Shown here one piece after another: positions 1 through 8,044 of a stretch of DNA of 36,212 nt (within the stretch, counting starts at the first letter, position 1; each line of letters starts with the position of its first letter). The DNA comes from Nocardioides albidus. Lineage in GTDB: Bacteria; Actinomycetota; Actinomycetes; Propionibacteriales; Nocardioidaceae. A model generated the notes under the pieces. That model had not been told where the DNA came from. It made no database searches and saw nothing but the letters and a program-made list of their open reading frames with translations. The position numbers and the translations under genes were made by a program. Location: contig NZ_VDMP01000025.1 in the NCBI RefSeq assembly GCF_006335005.1, positions 768 through 36,979 of the forward strand, read 5' to 3'.

Positions 1-6
1 TGATAC

Positions 7-22
7 TCGAACACACGTTCGA
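7..22. promoter_or_regulatory. LexA (SOS) box
   Basis: The sequence TCGAAC-ACAC-GTTCGA is a perfect palindrome with a 4-nt spacer. It fits the actinobacterial LexA operator pattern TCGAAC-N4-GTTCGA without mismatch. The first gene to the right is on the minus strand and ends at 78, so the box cannot be its promoter. It most likely controls a minus-strand gene that starts just beyond the left edge. The identity of that gene is unknown. Confidence 0.8.
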
Positions 23-77
23 ACCAAAGGCTTTCGGACGACCGCAGGCCCGGGAGGCCCGGGGACGTCGCGCGTCG

Positions 78-1271
78 CTACCGCCCGAGCACGTCAGCCG
101 TACGACGCCCCCGCAGTCGGGCGAGGAGCGTGGCGCCGAGCAGCAGCACACCCCCGGCCACGGCAGCGATCGCCGACCACCAGGTCGGGTGCTCGGCCGC
201 GAGGGCGAGGCAGGCCAGGGGCAGGCCGAGGGCGGGCAGGGCGATCGCGAGGACGGAGAACCCGGAGTGGTTGGAGATCGCGGCGGCCAAGGCCCACAGG
301 GCGGCGAGCACGCCGCCGAGGGCGACCACCCACCACACGTCGGACGCGGGGAACCCGCGGGATCCGGACCCCTTCTCCCCGCCGAGCAGACCGGGCATTC
401 CGGACATGCCCAGCATCCCCCCGAACATGTCGGCCAGGAAGCGCTGCACCGCGAAGGAGGCGAGGATCCCGAGGATGCCCACCAGGCCGAAGACCCCGAC
501 GACCACGCCGGAGACGGCACGGCTGGGGAGGGCCCAGCCGAGCAGGGTGACCACGACGACGAACACGGAGACGAGGACCGCGCCGATCACCTGCGGGTGG
601 TCGTCGCCGAGGCTGTCGGCGACGAAGTCGTCGAACGCGACGCCGTAGACCAGCGCCAGCCCGAGGATCGCGACGACCACGAAGGCGGCGCGGCGGGCGG
701 CGACGTACCCGAGGGCCGCGAGCACGACCATGGTGCCGCCGATGAGGTAGGCCACCCAGCTGTCGTCGCGGTCGATGCCGACGCCGATCATCACGGCGGT
801 GGCGAGGATCCCGACGGCACCGGGCCAGGTGACCACCTCCTCGCGGGCACGGCCACCGGCGCGGCGGCCCGCAAGGGCTCCCAGGACCGCGATGACGAGC
901 AGGACGGCGGTGGCGCCGAGCCCGACACCGTAGGAGGACCAGTCGAGTCCGCCGTCGTCGCGACCGCGCACGGCGGCGATGACCACCGCCGCGGCGAGCA
1001 GGCCGGTGCCGAGCGCGACCACCGCGCCGGCGGTCCCCGCGCGGGTGGCCCGGACCGGCAGCTCCGGCTCGATGGGCCCGGTGGCGTCGGCCGGGGCGGT
1101 GGGGGCGGCCGGCTCGGCCGGGTCGGCCGGGTCGGTGACGATCGCCGTCGCCGGCGGGGCCGGCGGCGTGGAGGGGGACGAGGGGGTGGTGGAAGAGGTG
1201 TCCGCCGCTGGAGGGGGGACCGGTCGGTCCGACGGGTCGGGAGTGCCGTTCGCGGGAGCGTCGTCGGTCAT
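78..1271 (-). CDS. Proline-rich multi-pass membrane protein of unknown function
   Basis: I do not recognise the family. The 397-residue product begins with about 75 residues rich in Pro, Ala, Thr and Asp, predicted disordered and probably cytoplasmic. A long run of hydrophobic helices follows, roughly 8 to 10 membrane segments to the C-terminus, with short Arg-rich turns and a Gly/Met-rich loop near residues 285-300. The ATG at 1271 gives the natural N-terminus. There is no strong ribosome binding site. The gene lies 69 bp downstream of the helicase gene on the same strand, so the two could be co-transcribed. No catalytic or transport motif is visible. Confidence 0.8.
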   Translation of the reverse strand: MTDDAPANGTPDPSDRPVPPPAADTSSTTPSSPSTPPAPPATAIVTDPADPAEPAAPTAPADATGPIEPELPVRATRAGTAGAVVALGTGLLAAAVVIAAVRGRDDGGLDWSSYGVGLGATAVLLVIAVLGALAGRRAGGRAREEVVTWPGAVGILATAVMIGVGIDRDDSWVAYLIGGTMVVLAALGYVAARRAAFVVVAILGLALVYGVAFDDFVADSLGDDHPQVIGAVLVSVFVVVVTLLGWALPSRAVSGVVVGVFGLVGILGILASFAVQRFLADMFGGMLGMSGMPGLLGGEKGSGSRGFPASDVWWVVALGGVLAALWALAAAISNHSGFSVLAIALPALGLPLACLALAAEHPTWWSAIAAVAGGVLLLGATLLARLRGRRTADVLGR

Positions 1272-1340
1272 GGCTTCGACCCTAGGCCGGTGCGGGCCCC
1301 GATCGCGGGAGGCTGGGAGGGTGACGGAGTGGGGCGCTGC

Positions 1341-3605
1341 TCACCCCGACACCGCCAGCACCAGGGGGACGACGGCCGCGGCGCCCGCCTCGTGGAGGGC
1401 CTCCGCGCCGAGGGTCAGCGACCACCCGGAGACCACCCGGTCGTCGACGAGGAGCACCCGCCGGTCGCGGACCGCGTCGGGCTCGTCGAGCCGGAGCGCA
1501 CACCGGCGGCCGACCGCGGCGACCCGCTGCGCGGAGTTGGTCGCGCCCCGGTCGGGGCCGACGGACGGGTCGACCACCGCCCAGCGGCCCACCACGGGCA
1601 CGCCGAGGAAGCGGGAGAGCCCCGCGGCGAGATCGGCGGTCAGCGTCGGCTTGCGCTCGGACTCCGCCACGACGATCGCGTCGACCTTCGGCTGCCAGTC
1701 CTGGAGGAGGGTGACCATCGCCCTGGCGAGGGCGTCGGGCACGGGGCCGTCCTCCATCCCGGTGGGCGAGCCCGGCGAGACCGCGAACAGCCCGCGCAGG
1801 GCGGCTCCGTGACCGAGGTCGGTGAGCCGCGCGATCGCCCGCCCCTCCTCCGCCGGCTGCCGGATCCGGCCCGAGCGGCTCACCCCGATCGACGCCAGGC
1901 CGGTGGGCCACTGGCGTCGCGGCTCGATCGGGACACCGGGCCGGGCGATCCGGGCGGCGGCCTCCTCGACGGCCTGAGCGGACACCTCGGTCGACAGCTG
2001 CAGGCCACCGCAGTTGTCGCACCGGCCGCACTGCCACTCCGGGTCGGCCAGGACCTCGGGGTCGTCGAGCTGGCGGCGCAGGTAGCGCATCCGGCACTCG
2101 TCGCTCGACAGGTAGTCGAGCATCGCCTGCTGCTCGGCCTGACGCTCGGCGGCGACGCGCGCGTAGCGCTCCGCGTCGTACTCCCACGGACGACCGGTCG
2201 CCTCCCAGCCCCCGCGGACACGGCGTACGGCGCCGTCGACGTCGAGCACCTTGAGCATCGTCTCCAGGCGGCTGCGGGAGAGGTCGACGCGCGGTTCGAG
2301 CGCCGGCGTGCTCATCGCGCGGCCCTCCTCGGCGAGGACGTCCAGGGTGGTGCGGACGACGTCCTCGCGCGGGAATGCCAGCGAGGCGAAGTAGGCCCAG
2401 ATGTCGCGGTCCTCGGTCGCCGGCAGCAGGACGACGGACGCGTCGTCGACAGTGCCGCGGCCCGCGCGACCGACCTGCTGGTAGTAGGCCACCGGGCTGT
2501 TGGGGGCGCCGAGGTTGACCACGAAGCCGAGGGAGGCGTCGAAGCCCATGCCGAGGGCGCTCGTGGCGACCAGCGCCTTGACCTGGCCGTCGACCAGCGC
2601 CTGCTCGAGCGCCAACCGCTCGGTCTGCTCGGTCTGCCCGGAGTAGGCCGCCACCTGGTGACCGCGGGAGCGCAGGTAGTCGGCCACCTCCTGGGTGGCG
2701 GCCACGGTGAGGCAGTAGACGATGCCGCTGCCGGGCTGCTCGGCGAGGTGGTCGGCGAGCCAGGCCAGCCGCTGCTGGGCGGTCGTGAGCCGGACGACCC
2801 CCAGCCGCAGTGACGCCCGGTCGAGGCTGCCACGCAGCACGAGGGTGCCCCCGCCCAGGCCGGCAGCGCGGCGGGCGGCGACCTCCGGGAACTCGTTGGC
2901 TTTCTCGTCGCCGGAGACGCGCTCGGCCCCGTCCAATTGCTCCGCGACGTCGTCGGTGACCCGCTGGTTGGCGGTCGCGGTGGTGGCGAGGACCGGAATG
3001 CCGTCGGGCAGCTCCCGCAGCAGGGTGCGGATGCGCCGGTAGTCGGGCCGGAAGTCGTGGCCCCAGTCGGAGATGCAGTGAGCCTCGTCGACGACGAGCA
3101 GGCCGCAGGTCGCGGCGAGCCGGGGCAGCACCTCGTCGCGGAAGCCGGGGTTGTTGAGCCGCTCCGGGCTCACCAGCAGGACGTCGACCTCGCCCGCCGC
3201 GATCGCGCGGTGGACCTCGTCCCACTGCTCCATGTTGGTCGAGTTCACCGTCACCGCACGGATGCCCGCGCGCTCGGCCGCCGCGATCTGGTTGCGCATC
3301 AGCGCCAGCAGCGGCGAGATGATCACCGTCGGCCCCGCCCGGTGGTCCCCGCGCTGGTCGCGGCCGCCCGCGGCCGTCTGGAGACCCTCGCGCAGCAGGA
3401 GGGTCGCCACGAAGTAGACCGCCGACTTGCCCCAGCCCGTTCGCTGGACGACCAGCGCCCGCCGCCGCTCGACCACCAGCGCGGCGATCGCGGCCCACTG
3501 GTCGTCGTACAGCGTGGCGTCGGGGCGGCCCACCAGGGCGCGCAGGTGCTCCTCCGCGCGGGCGCGGACCGCGGCGACGGCGGCGGCAGGGGCCTGGGTG
3601 TCCAT
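1341..3605 (-). CDS. RecQ-family ATP-dependent DNA helicase with C-terminal phosphoribosyltransferase-like domain
   Basis: A 754-residue superfamily 2 helicase, expected to unwind DNA 3'-5' in repair or recombination. Walker A is RTGWGKS (55-61). The DEAH box starts at residue 173 and is followed by CISDWGHDF, a RecQ hallmark. The second RecA domain carries a GAPNSP...YYQQVGRAGRG segment. A Cys cluster of RecQ zinc type lies at about 503-530, ending CGRCDNC. The last 150 or so residues do not look like winged-helix or HRDC domains; VLLVDDRVVSGWS near residue 715 resembles the phosphoribosyltransferase PRPP loop. An upstream in-frame start at 3653 would add 16 residues; the ATG at 3605 gives a more typical N-terminus. 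Confidence 0.9.
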   Translation of the reverse strand: MDTQAPAAAVAAVRARAEEHLRALVGRPDATLYDDQWAAIAALVVERRRALVVQRTGWGKSAVYFVATLLLREGLQTAAGGRDQRGDHRAGPTVIISPLLALMRNQIAAAERAGIRAVTVNSTNMEQWDEVHRAIAAGEVDVLLVSPERLNNPGFRDEVLPRLAATCGLLVVDEAHCISDWGHDFRPDYRRIRTLLRELPDGIPVLATTATANQRVTDDVAEQLDGAERVSGDEKANEFPEVAARRAAGLGGGTLVLRGSLDRASLRLGVVRLTTAQQRLAWLADHLAEQPGSGIVYCLTVAATQEVADYLRSRGHQVAAYSGQTEQTERLALEQALVDGQVKALVATSALGMGFDASLGFVVNLGAPNSPVAYYQQVGRAGRGTVDDASVVLLPATEDRDIWAYFASLAFPREDVVRTTLDVLAEEGRAMSTPALEPRVDLSRSRLETMLKVLDVDGAVRRVRGGWEATGRPWEYDAERYARVAAERQAEQQAMLDYLSSDECRMRYLRRQLDDPEVLADPEWQCGRCDNCGGLQLSTEVSAQAVEEAAARIARPGVPIEPRRQWPTGLASIGVSRSGRIRQPAEEGRAIARLTDLGHGAALRGLFAVSPGSPTGMEDGPVPDALARAMVTLLQDWQPKVDAIVVAESERKPTLTADLAAGLSRFLGVPVVGRWAVVDPSVGPDRGATNSAQRVAAVGRRCALRLDEPDAVRDRRVLLVDDRVVSGWSLTLGAEALHEAGAAAVVPLVLAVSG

Positions 3606-3767
3606 GCCCCCGTGTCTACCAGCGCCGCCCGACAGGTCGGGACGCCCATCCACAGGCGGCCGGCCGCCGAGCCCCTCTCGGCACCCCGCCCGGCACCCGG
3701 GGGGATCCTTTACCCAAGAATTCTCGCGTTCCCGAGACGGCCCCCTGCGCCGGACGTAATGTTCTGC

Positions 3768-3812
3768 ATGCAGCCGCTGGTGACCCGAGACGCCAGCGGC
3801 TGCATCGTTTTT
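3768..3812 (+). terminator. Rho-independent terminator, plus-strand orientation, no plus-strand gene upstream
   Basis: A 13-bp perfect inverted repeat (3768-3780 and 3793-3805) with a 12-nt loop is followed two bases later by TTTTT. The T tract is only on the plus strand. Both flanking genes are on the minus strand, so it has no obvious client. It could end a small plus-strand RNA, or insulate the helicase promoter. The rest of 3606-3834 shows no gene. Confidence 0.6.
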
Positions 3813-3834
3813 GGATGGGCCGAGCGCGTCGCCG

Positions 3835-4587
3835 TCAGTCGTCGCGCCAGTCCTTGTTGACCAGCTCGCCCGCGACGACGCCGTCGCGATCGGCGAAGAG
3901 GACGACGGCGCCGTGGTCGACCTCGTCGAGGTGCAGCTGGATCCAGTCGTCCCCGTCGTACGCCGGCGCGGCGATGCTGATCCGGCTGTCGCTGATGCGG
4001 CCGTCGCTCATCTCGCGTGCCTTCTCGTCCAAGGTCACGAGCACGTCGGGATCGACCGAGGCGAGGTCGAACGGCTGGTCGTCGCCGGCGGCCGAGGCGG
4101 ACCATTCCTCCAGCACGCTGCCGTCCCAGAGCCAGACCGCAGCCAGGTCGCTCGCCTCGGCGGGCGGGGTGCGGATCGTCGCCTCGTCGAGGCCGTAGGC
4201 CCGGAAGTGGAGGACCTGGGTGTCTCCGGTCGCCTTCCGAACGGCCGCGATCAACCCCTCGTGGGCCGCGTCGCTCCAGATCGGCTCGTACTGCGCCTCC
4301 GCGGGCAGCGGCTCGGGCGAGTCCACCCCGCCGCCGGCACGGTGCACACTGGACCAGATCGACACGGCCGCGACGAAGACGCCCAGCCGGATCCACCGGC
4401 GCCGCGAGCGCCGGTCCCGGCGCCGTTGGCGGGCCGCTTCGGCGACCGGGTCGGTCTCACCCTCGACCGGCAGTGGCAGCCCGTCGCGGTCAAGGTGCTC
4501 GTCCTGCAGCTCACCTGGACCCGGCCGGAGATAGCGAGGCCACCGTCCCGAACGTCCCGAGGGTTCGCGGGGTGCCTCGCCGGTCAC
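3835..4587 (-). CDS. Membrane-anchored hypothetical protein coupled to M13 peptidase
   Basis: The 250-residue product is not a recognised family. About 65 charged, Arg/Pro-rich residues come first, then a stretch of Arg ending in one membrane segment (WIRLGVFVAAVSIWSS, around residue 68). The remaining 165 residues are acidic and probably extracellular, with alternating hydrophobic strands. The start is chosen as the GTG at 4587, whose last two bases begin the TGA stop of the peptidase gene (GTGA overlap). Codon-position GC and protein character support this frame over a longer one from 4761, whose first residues are only the shadow of the peptidase gene. It probably depends on the peptidase for translation. 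Confidence 0.7.
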   Translation of the reverse strand: MTGEAPREPSGRSGRWPRYLRPGPGELQDEHLDRDGLPLPVEGETDPVAEAARQRRRDRRSRRRWIRLGVFVAAVSIWSSVHRAGGGVDSPEPLPAEAQYEPIWSDAAHEGLIAAVRKATGDTQVLHFRAYGLDEATIRTPPAEASDLAAVWLWDGSVLEEWSASAAGDDQPFDLASVDPDVLVTLDEKAREMSDGRISDSRISIAAPAYDGDDWIQLHLDEVDHGAVVLFADRDGVVAGELVNKDWRDD

Positions 4588-6557
4588 CAGATCCGGACCC
4601 GGTCCTCCGGGTCGAGCCACAGCCCGTCGCCGGGCGCGGTGTCGAAGACCTCGTGGAACTCGTCGAGGTTGCGCACGATGTTGGCGCGGAACTCCGGCGG
4701 GCTGTGCGGGTCGATCGTGAGGTACTGCCGCTCCTGCTCCAGGCGCCTCTTGGTGCGCCACACGTAGGACCAGTTGAAGAACAGCTTCCGGCGGTCCTCC
4801 ACCGACGCCGAGCCGCCCTCCGCCTCCATGGCGATGAGGAAGGCGGTGTGGGCGATGGTGAGTCCGCCGAGGTCGCCGATGTTCTCGCCGACGGTCAGCG
4901 CGCCGTTCACGTGCTCACCGGGCAGGTTGCGCGGCGAGAAGCCGTCGTACTGGGCGATGAGCGCCTTCGACTTCACCTCGAACGCCGCCTTGTCGTCGAC
5001 GGTCCACCAGTCGTTGAGGTTGCCCTCGCCGTCGTACTGCGCGCCCTGGTCGTCGAAGCCGTGGCCGACCTCGTGCCCGATGACCGCCCCGATGCCGCCG
5101 TAGTTCTCGGCCGGGTGCGCGTCCGGGCTGAAGAACGGCTTCTGCAGGATGCCGGCCGGGAAGCAGATCTCGTTGGTGCCCGGGTTGTAGTAGGCGTTGA
5201 CCGTCTGCGGCAGCATGAACCACTCGTCGCGATCGACGGGCGAACCGATCTTGGCGAGCTGCCGGTCGGTCTCGAACGCCGCGGCGGCCTGGGCGTTGGC
5301 GACCAGATCGTCCGGTACGACGACCAGGGCGCTGTAGTCGCGGAACCGCTCCGGGTAGCCGATCTTGGGCCGGAAGGTGGCGAGCTTCTCGTAGGCCCGC
5401 TCCTTGGTCTGGTCGGTCATCCAGTCGAGCCGGCTGATCGACTGCCGGTAGGCCGCGATCAGGTTGGCGACCAGGTCGTCCATCATCGCCTTGCTGGCGG
5501 GCGGGAAGTGCCGGGCGACGTACTCCTTGCCGACGGCCTCGCCGATCGCGCCCTCGACGAAGGCGACCGCGCGCTTCCACCGGGCCCGAAGCTCGGGGGT
5601 TCCGGACAGGGTGCGGCCGTAGAAGTCGAAGTTCGTCTGGACGAAGTCGTCGGAGAGGTAGGGCGCGGCCGAGCGCAGCACCCGCGAGAGGAACCAGTCG
5701 CGCCAGCTCTCGATCGGGGTGGCCTCGAGGACGCCGGAGAGGTGCTCGAAGTACGACGGCTGCCGGACCACGACCTCGACGATCGTCGCGTGCGGGCCGC
5801 TGAGCTGCCCACCGAGGTTGGTGACGTAGGCGTCCCAGTCGAAGGCCGGGCACAGCGCCTTGAGCTCGTCGGCGCTCAGCCGGTTGTAGGTCTTCTGCAC
5901 GTCGCGGGTCTCCGCGCGCTCCCAGTGCCCCTGGGCGAGCGCGGTGTCGACGGCGAGGATCCGCTCGGCTGCGCCGTCGGGGTCGGCGTGACCGCCGAGG
6001 GCGAGCAGCCGGGCCAGGTAGGCGACGTACGCCGTGCGGATCTCGGCGAACTTGTCGTCGCGGTAGTAGGACTCGTCGGGCAGGCCGAGCCCGCCCTGGC
6101 CGAGGTGGAAGAGGTAGCGGTCGGACTGCCGGTCGTCGGTGTCGACGTAGGAGCCGAACAGGCCGTAGCCACCGATCCGCTCGAACTCGCCGAGGAAGGC
6201 GGCGACATCGCGTACGTCGCGCAGCCCGGCGACGGCGTCGACCATCGGGCGGGCGGGCGCGAGGCCGGCGGCCTCGACCCGCTCGGTGTCCATGAACGAG
6301 TTGAACAGGTCCGCGATCTTGCGGGCGTCACCCCCGGCGCCCTCGCCGCCGGCGCCGGCGGTCTCGGCGAGCTCGGTGATGATGGCCCGCACGTCCTCCT
6401 CCGCCTGGTCGGCGAGCTGGACGAAGGGACCCCAGCTCGAGCGGTCGGAGGGGATCTCGGTCTCGGTCAGCCAGGTTCCGTTGACGTGGCCGAAGAGGTC
6501 GTCCTGGGGACGGATGTCGAGGTCCATGCCCGGACGGGCGTCGTCGAGGATGCTCAC
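4584..6557 (-). CDS. M13-family zinc metallopeptidase (neprilysin/PepO-like)
   Basis: A full-length 657-residue M13 endopeptidase, expected to cleave short peptides. The zinc site is complete: HEVGH at 495-499 with Glu496 as catalytic base, and Glu558 in ENIGD as the third ligand. NAYYNP and ICFPAGILQ upstream of the zinc helix are also typical of the family. No signal peptide or membrane anchor is visible, so it is probably cytoplasmic like other bacterial PepO enzymes, although the next gene encodes a membrane-anchored protein. Its stop overlaps the GTG of that gene. It diverges from the first CAP gene across a 116-bp gap in which I see no clear operator. Confidence 0.95.
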   Translation of the reverse strand: MSILDDARPGMDLDIRPQDDLFGHVNGTWLTETEIPSDRSSWGPFVQLADQAEEDVRAIITELAETAGAGGEGAGGDARKIADLFNSFMDTERVEAAGLAPARPMVDAVAGLRDVRDVAAFLGEFERIGGYGLFGSYVDTDDRQSDRYLFHLGQGGLGLPDESYYRDDKFAEIRTAYVAYLARLLALGGHADPDGAAERILAVDTALAQGHWERAETRDVQKTYNRLSADELKALCPAFDWDAYVTNLGGQLSGPHATIVEVVVRQPSYFEHLSGVLEATPIESWRDWFLSRVLRSAAPYLSDDFVQTNFDFYGRTLSGTPELRARWKRAVAFVEGAIGEAVGKEYVARHFPPASKAMMDDLVANLIAAYRQSISRLDWMTDQTKERAYEKLATFRPKIGYPERFRDYSALVVVPDDLVANAQAAAAFETDRQLAKIGSPVDRDEWFMLPQTVNAYYNPGTNEICFPAGILQKPFFSPDAHPAENYGGIGAVIGHEVGHGFDDQGAQYDGEGNLNDWWTVDDKAAFEVKSKALIAQYDGFSPRNLPGEHVNGALTVGENIGDLGGLTIAHTAFLIAMEAEGGSASVEDRRKLFFNWSYVWRTKRRLEQERQYLTIDPHSPPEFRANIVRNLDEFHEVFDTAPGDGLWLDPEDRVRIW

Positions 6558-6673
6558 GCAGCCGAGCCTAGATCAGCGATCCAGGCGGGCAGGGCGCGCG
6601 GGCCCGTCGGGACCAATGTCCTGACTTTCCGGGCCGGGCTCAGGAGGCCGGCCTCGAGACCGATCGGCAGGGC

Positions 6674-7207
6674 ATGATCCGTCTGCTCGCCGTCGTACCG
6701 TTCCTCGTGCTCGGCCTGGGGCTGCTCGCGCCGGCACCGGCCGACGCCGCCACCGGTACGACGACCGCCGCCGTCCTGCGCCCGGTGGCGCCGGACGTCG
6801 CGCCCGCGCGCCGGCTGGTGCAGCGGGACATGGAGGACAGGATCCTGGCGCTGACGAACCAGCAGCGCGTGAGCAACGGCTGCCGGGCCCTGCGGCCCTC
6901 GAAGCACCTGCGCCGGGCGGCCCGTCGGCACACCGTCACGATGGCCCGGGCGGGTGTGATGTCGCACCAGCTGCCGGGCGAGGCGAGCTTCTCGGCCCGG
7001 ATCTCCCGCGCGGGCTACCGGGGCTGGAGCCGCGTCGCGGAGAACATCGCCCGCGGGTTCAGCTCGCCGGAGGCGGTGATGACGGCGTGGATGGAGAGCC
7101 CCGGGCACCGGCAGAACATCCTCAACTGCCGGCTGCGGGAGCTCGGCGTCGGCGTGGTCCTCAGCGACGACCAGCTGTGGTGGACCCAGGACTTCGGCCG
7201 CCGCTGA
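6674..7207 (+). CDS. Secreted CAP-domain (SCP/PR1-like) protein, copy 1
   Basis: A 177-residue protein with an N-terminal signal peptide of about 25 residues (cleavage near PADA-A), then one CAP domain. Family marks are the His in MSHQLPGE, AENIARGFSS, and the WMESPGHRQNIL block. Two Cys residues (in NGCRAL and LNCRLREL) could form a disulphide. The function of bacterial CAP proteins is mostly unknown; roles at the cell surface are proposed. It is followed by a close paralogue on the same strand. Confidence 0.9.
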   Translation: MIRLLAVVPFLVLGLGLLAPAPADAATGTTTAAVLRPVAPDVAPARRLVQRDMEDRILALTNQQRVSNGCRALRPSKHLRRAARRHTVTMARAGVMSHQLPGEASFSARISRAGYRGWSRVAENIARGFSSPEAVMTAWMESPGHRQNILNCRLRELGVGVVLSDDQLWWTQDFGRR

Positions 7208-7254
7208 CGCCGCTGCGGGGGTGACCGGACCCGGGTGAGCGGGACGTTCGCGAC

Positions 7255-7278
7255 TTTTTTCTAGTCCTTCGGGACTAG
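7255..7278 (+). other. T6 tract followed by cUUCGg hairpin between the CAP genes
   Basis: A run of six T (7255-7260) is directly followed by CTAGTCC-TTCG-GGACTAG (7261-7278), a perfect 7-bp stem with the very stable UUCG tetraloop. The T tract is on the wrong side of this hairpin for termination. The T tract might instead end transcription of copy 1 behind a weak GC-rich stem, while the hairpin would sit in the leader of copy 2 and could stabilise its mRNA. Confidence 0.4.
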
Positions 7279-7336
7279 GAGAGGCGACACGGAGCACCGA
7301 CGCGCCGGGTCCGTTGAAAATCGCACCATCGTTCCC

Positions 7337-7999
7337 ATGCTCCTGCGCCTCTCCCGGCTGGTCGCGATGGCCGCCCTCATGCTCCTGATCGCCCTGCCCA
7401 CCGGCCTGACGACCGCCCTGACGGCCGCGCCCGCGTCGGCCTCGCCCGCCGTGACGACGGTTGCGGCGGCGGACACGCCCACCGTCACCGGAACGCTGAC
7501 CGACCTGCTCACCGGGCTGCTCGCGGCCCTCCTCGGCGGGCAGACGACCGTCCCGGCGCCGACGCCCACCGCGCCCGGTGCGAGCTCGCCGGCGCCGCTG
7601 CCGATGGCGATCAACGCGGCGTACGAGGACAAGGTGCTGACACTGGTCAACCGGCGGCGCTCCGCCGCCGGATGCGGCGCGCTGCGGTCCAACGAGAAGC
7701 TGCGCCGCTCGGCCCGCACCCACAGCGTGGGGATGGCGCAGTACGGCACGATGACCCACTTCCTGCCCGGCGAGGCCGGCCTGGGCCAGCGGGTCACCTT
7801 CGCGGGCTACCGCGACTGGCGCCGCCTCGCCGAGAACATCGCCTCCGGCTTCAGCTCGCCCCGCGCCGTGATGCGTGCGTGGATGGCCAGCCCCGAGCAC
7901 CGCGCGAACATCCTGGACTGCCGCCTCCGCCACCTCGGCGTCGGCGTCGTCGCCCAGGGCAGCCGCCTGTGGTGGACCCAGGACTTCGGCCGCCGCTGA
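7337..7999 (+). CDS. Secreted CAP-domain (SCP/PR1-like) protein, copy 2
   Basis: A 220-residue paralogue of the preceding gene. It has a longer N-terminal part: signal peptide to about residue 38, then a Thr/Pro/Ala-rich linker to about residue 90. The CAP domain keeps the same blocks (MTHFLPGE, AENIASGFSS, WMASPEHRANIL, the Cys pair) and the same last eight residues, WTQDFGRR. The high similarity and adjacency indicate tandem duplication, with divergence mainly in the linker. The start at 7337 gives the signal peptide. Confidence 0.9.
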   Translation: MLLRLSRLVAMAALMLLIALPTGLTTALTAAPASASPAVTTVAAADTPTVTGTLTDLLTGLLAALLGGQTTVPAPTPTAPGASSPAPLPMAINAAYEDKVLTLVNRRRSAAGCGALRSNEKLRRSARTHSVGMAQYGTMTHFLPGEAGLGQRVTFAGYRDWRRLAENIASGFSSPRAVMRAWMASPEHRANILDCRLRHLGVGVVAQGSRLWWTQDFGRR

Positions 8000-8044
8000 C
8001 CCGCACCGGGTTTCCGGCGGAGGACCGCCGGGCAGGTGGCGCGG

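Noticed and set aside
189..2813. Long plus-strand open frame of 874 codons
   Set aside because: It is antisense to the membrane protein and RecQ genes, has low-complexity Gly/Asp/Arg composition and no recognisable domain.
4017..6677. Plus-strand open frame of 886 codons opposite the M13 peptidase
   Set aside because: Shadow of the peptidase gene, whose zinc motifs and codon-position bias are clear on the minus strand.
7255..7278. Rho-independent terminator after the first CAP gene
   Set aside because: The T tract precedes the strong hairpin rather than following it, and on the other strand the hairpin is followed by A residues; kept only as a leader structure.
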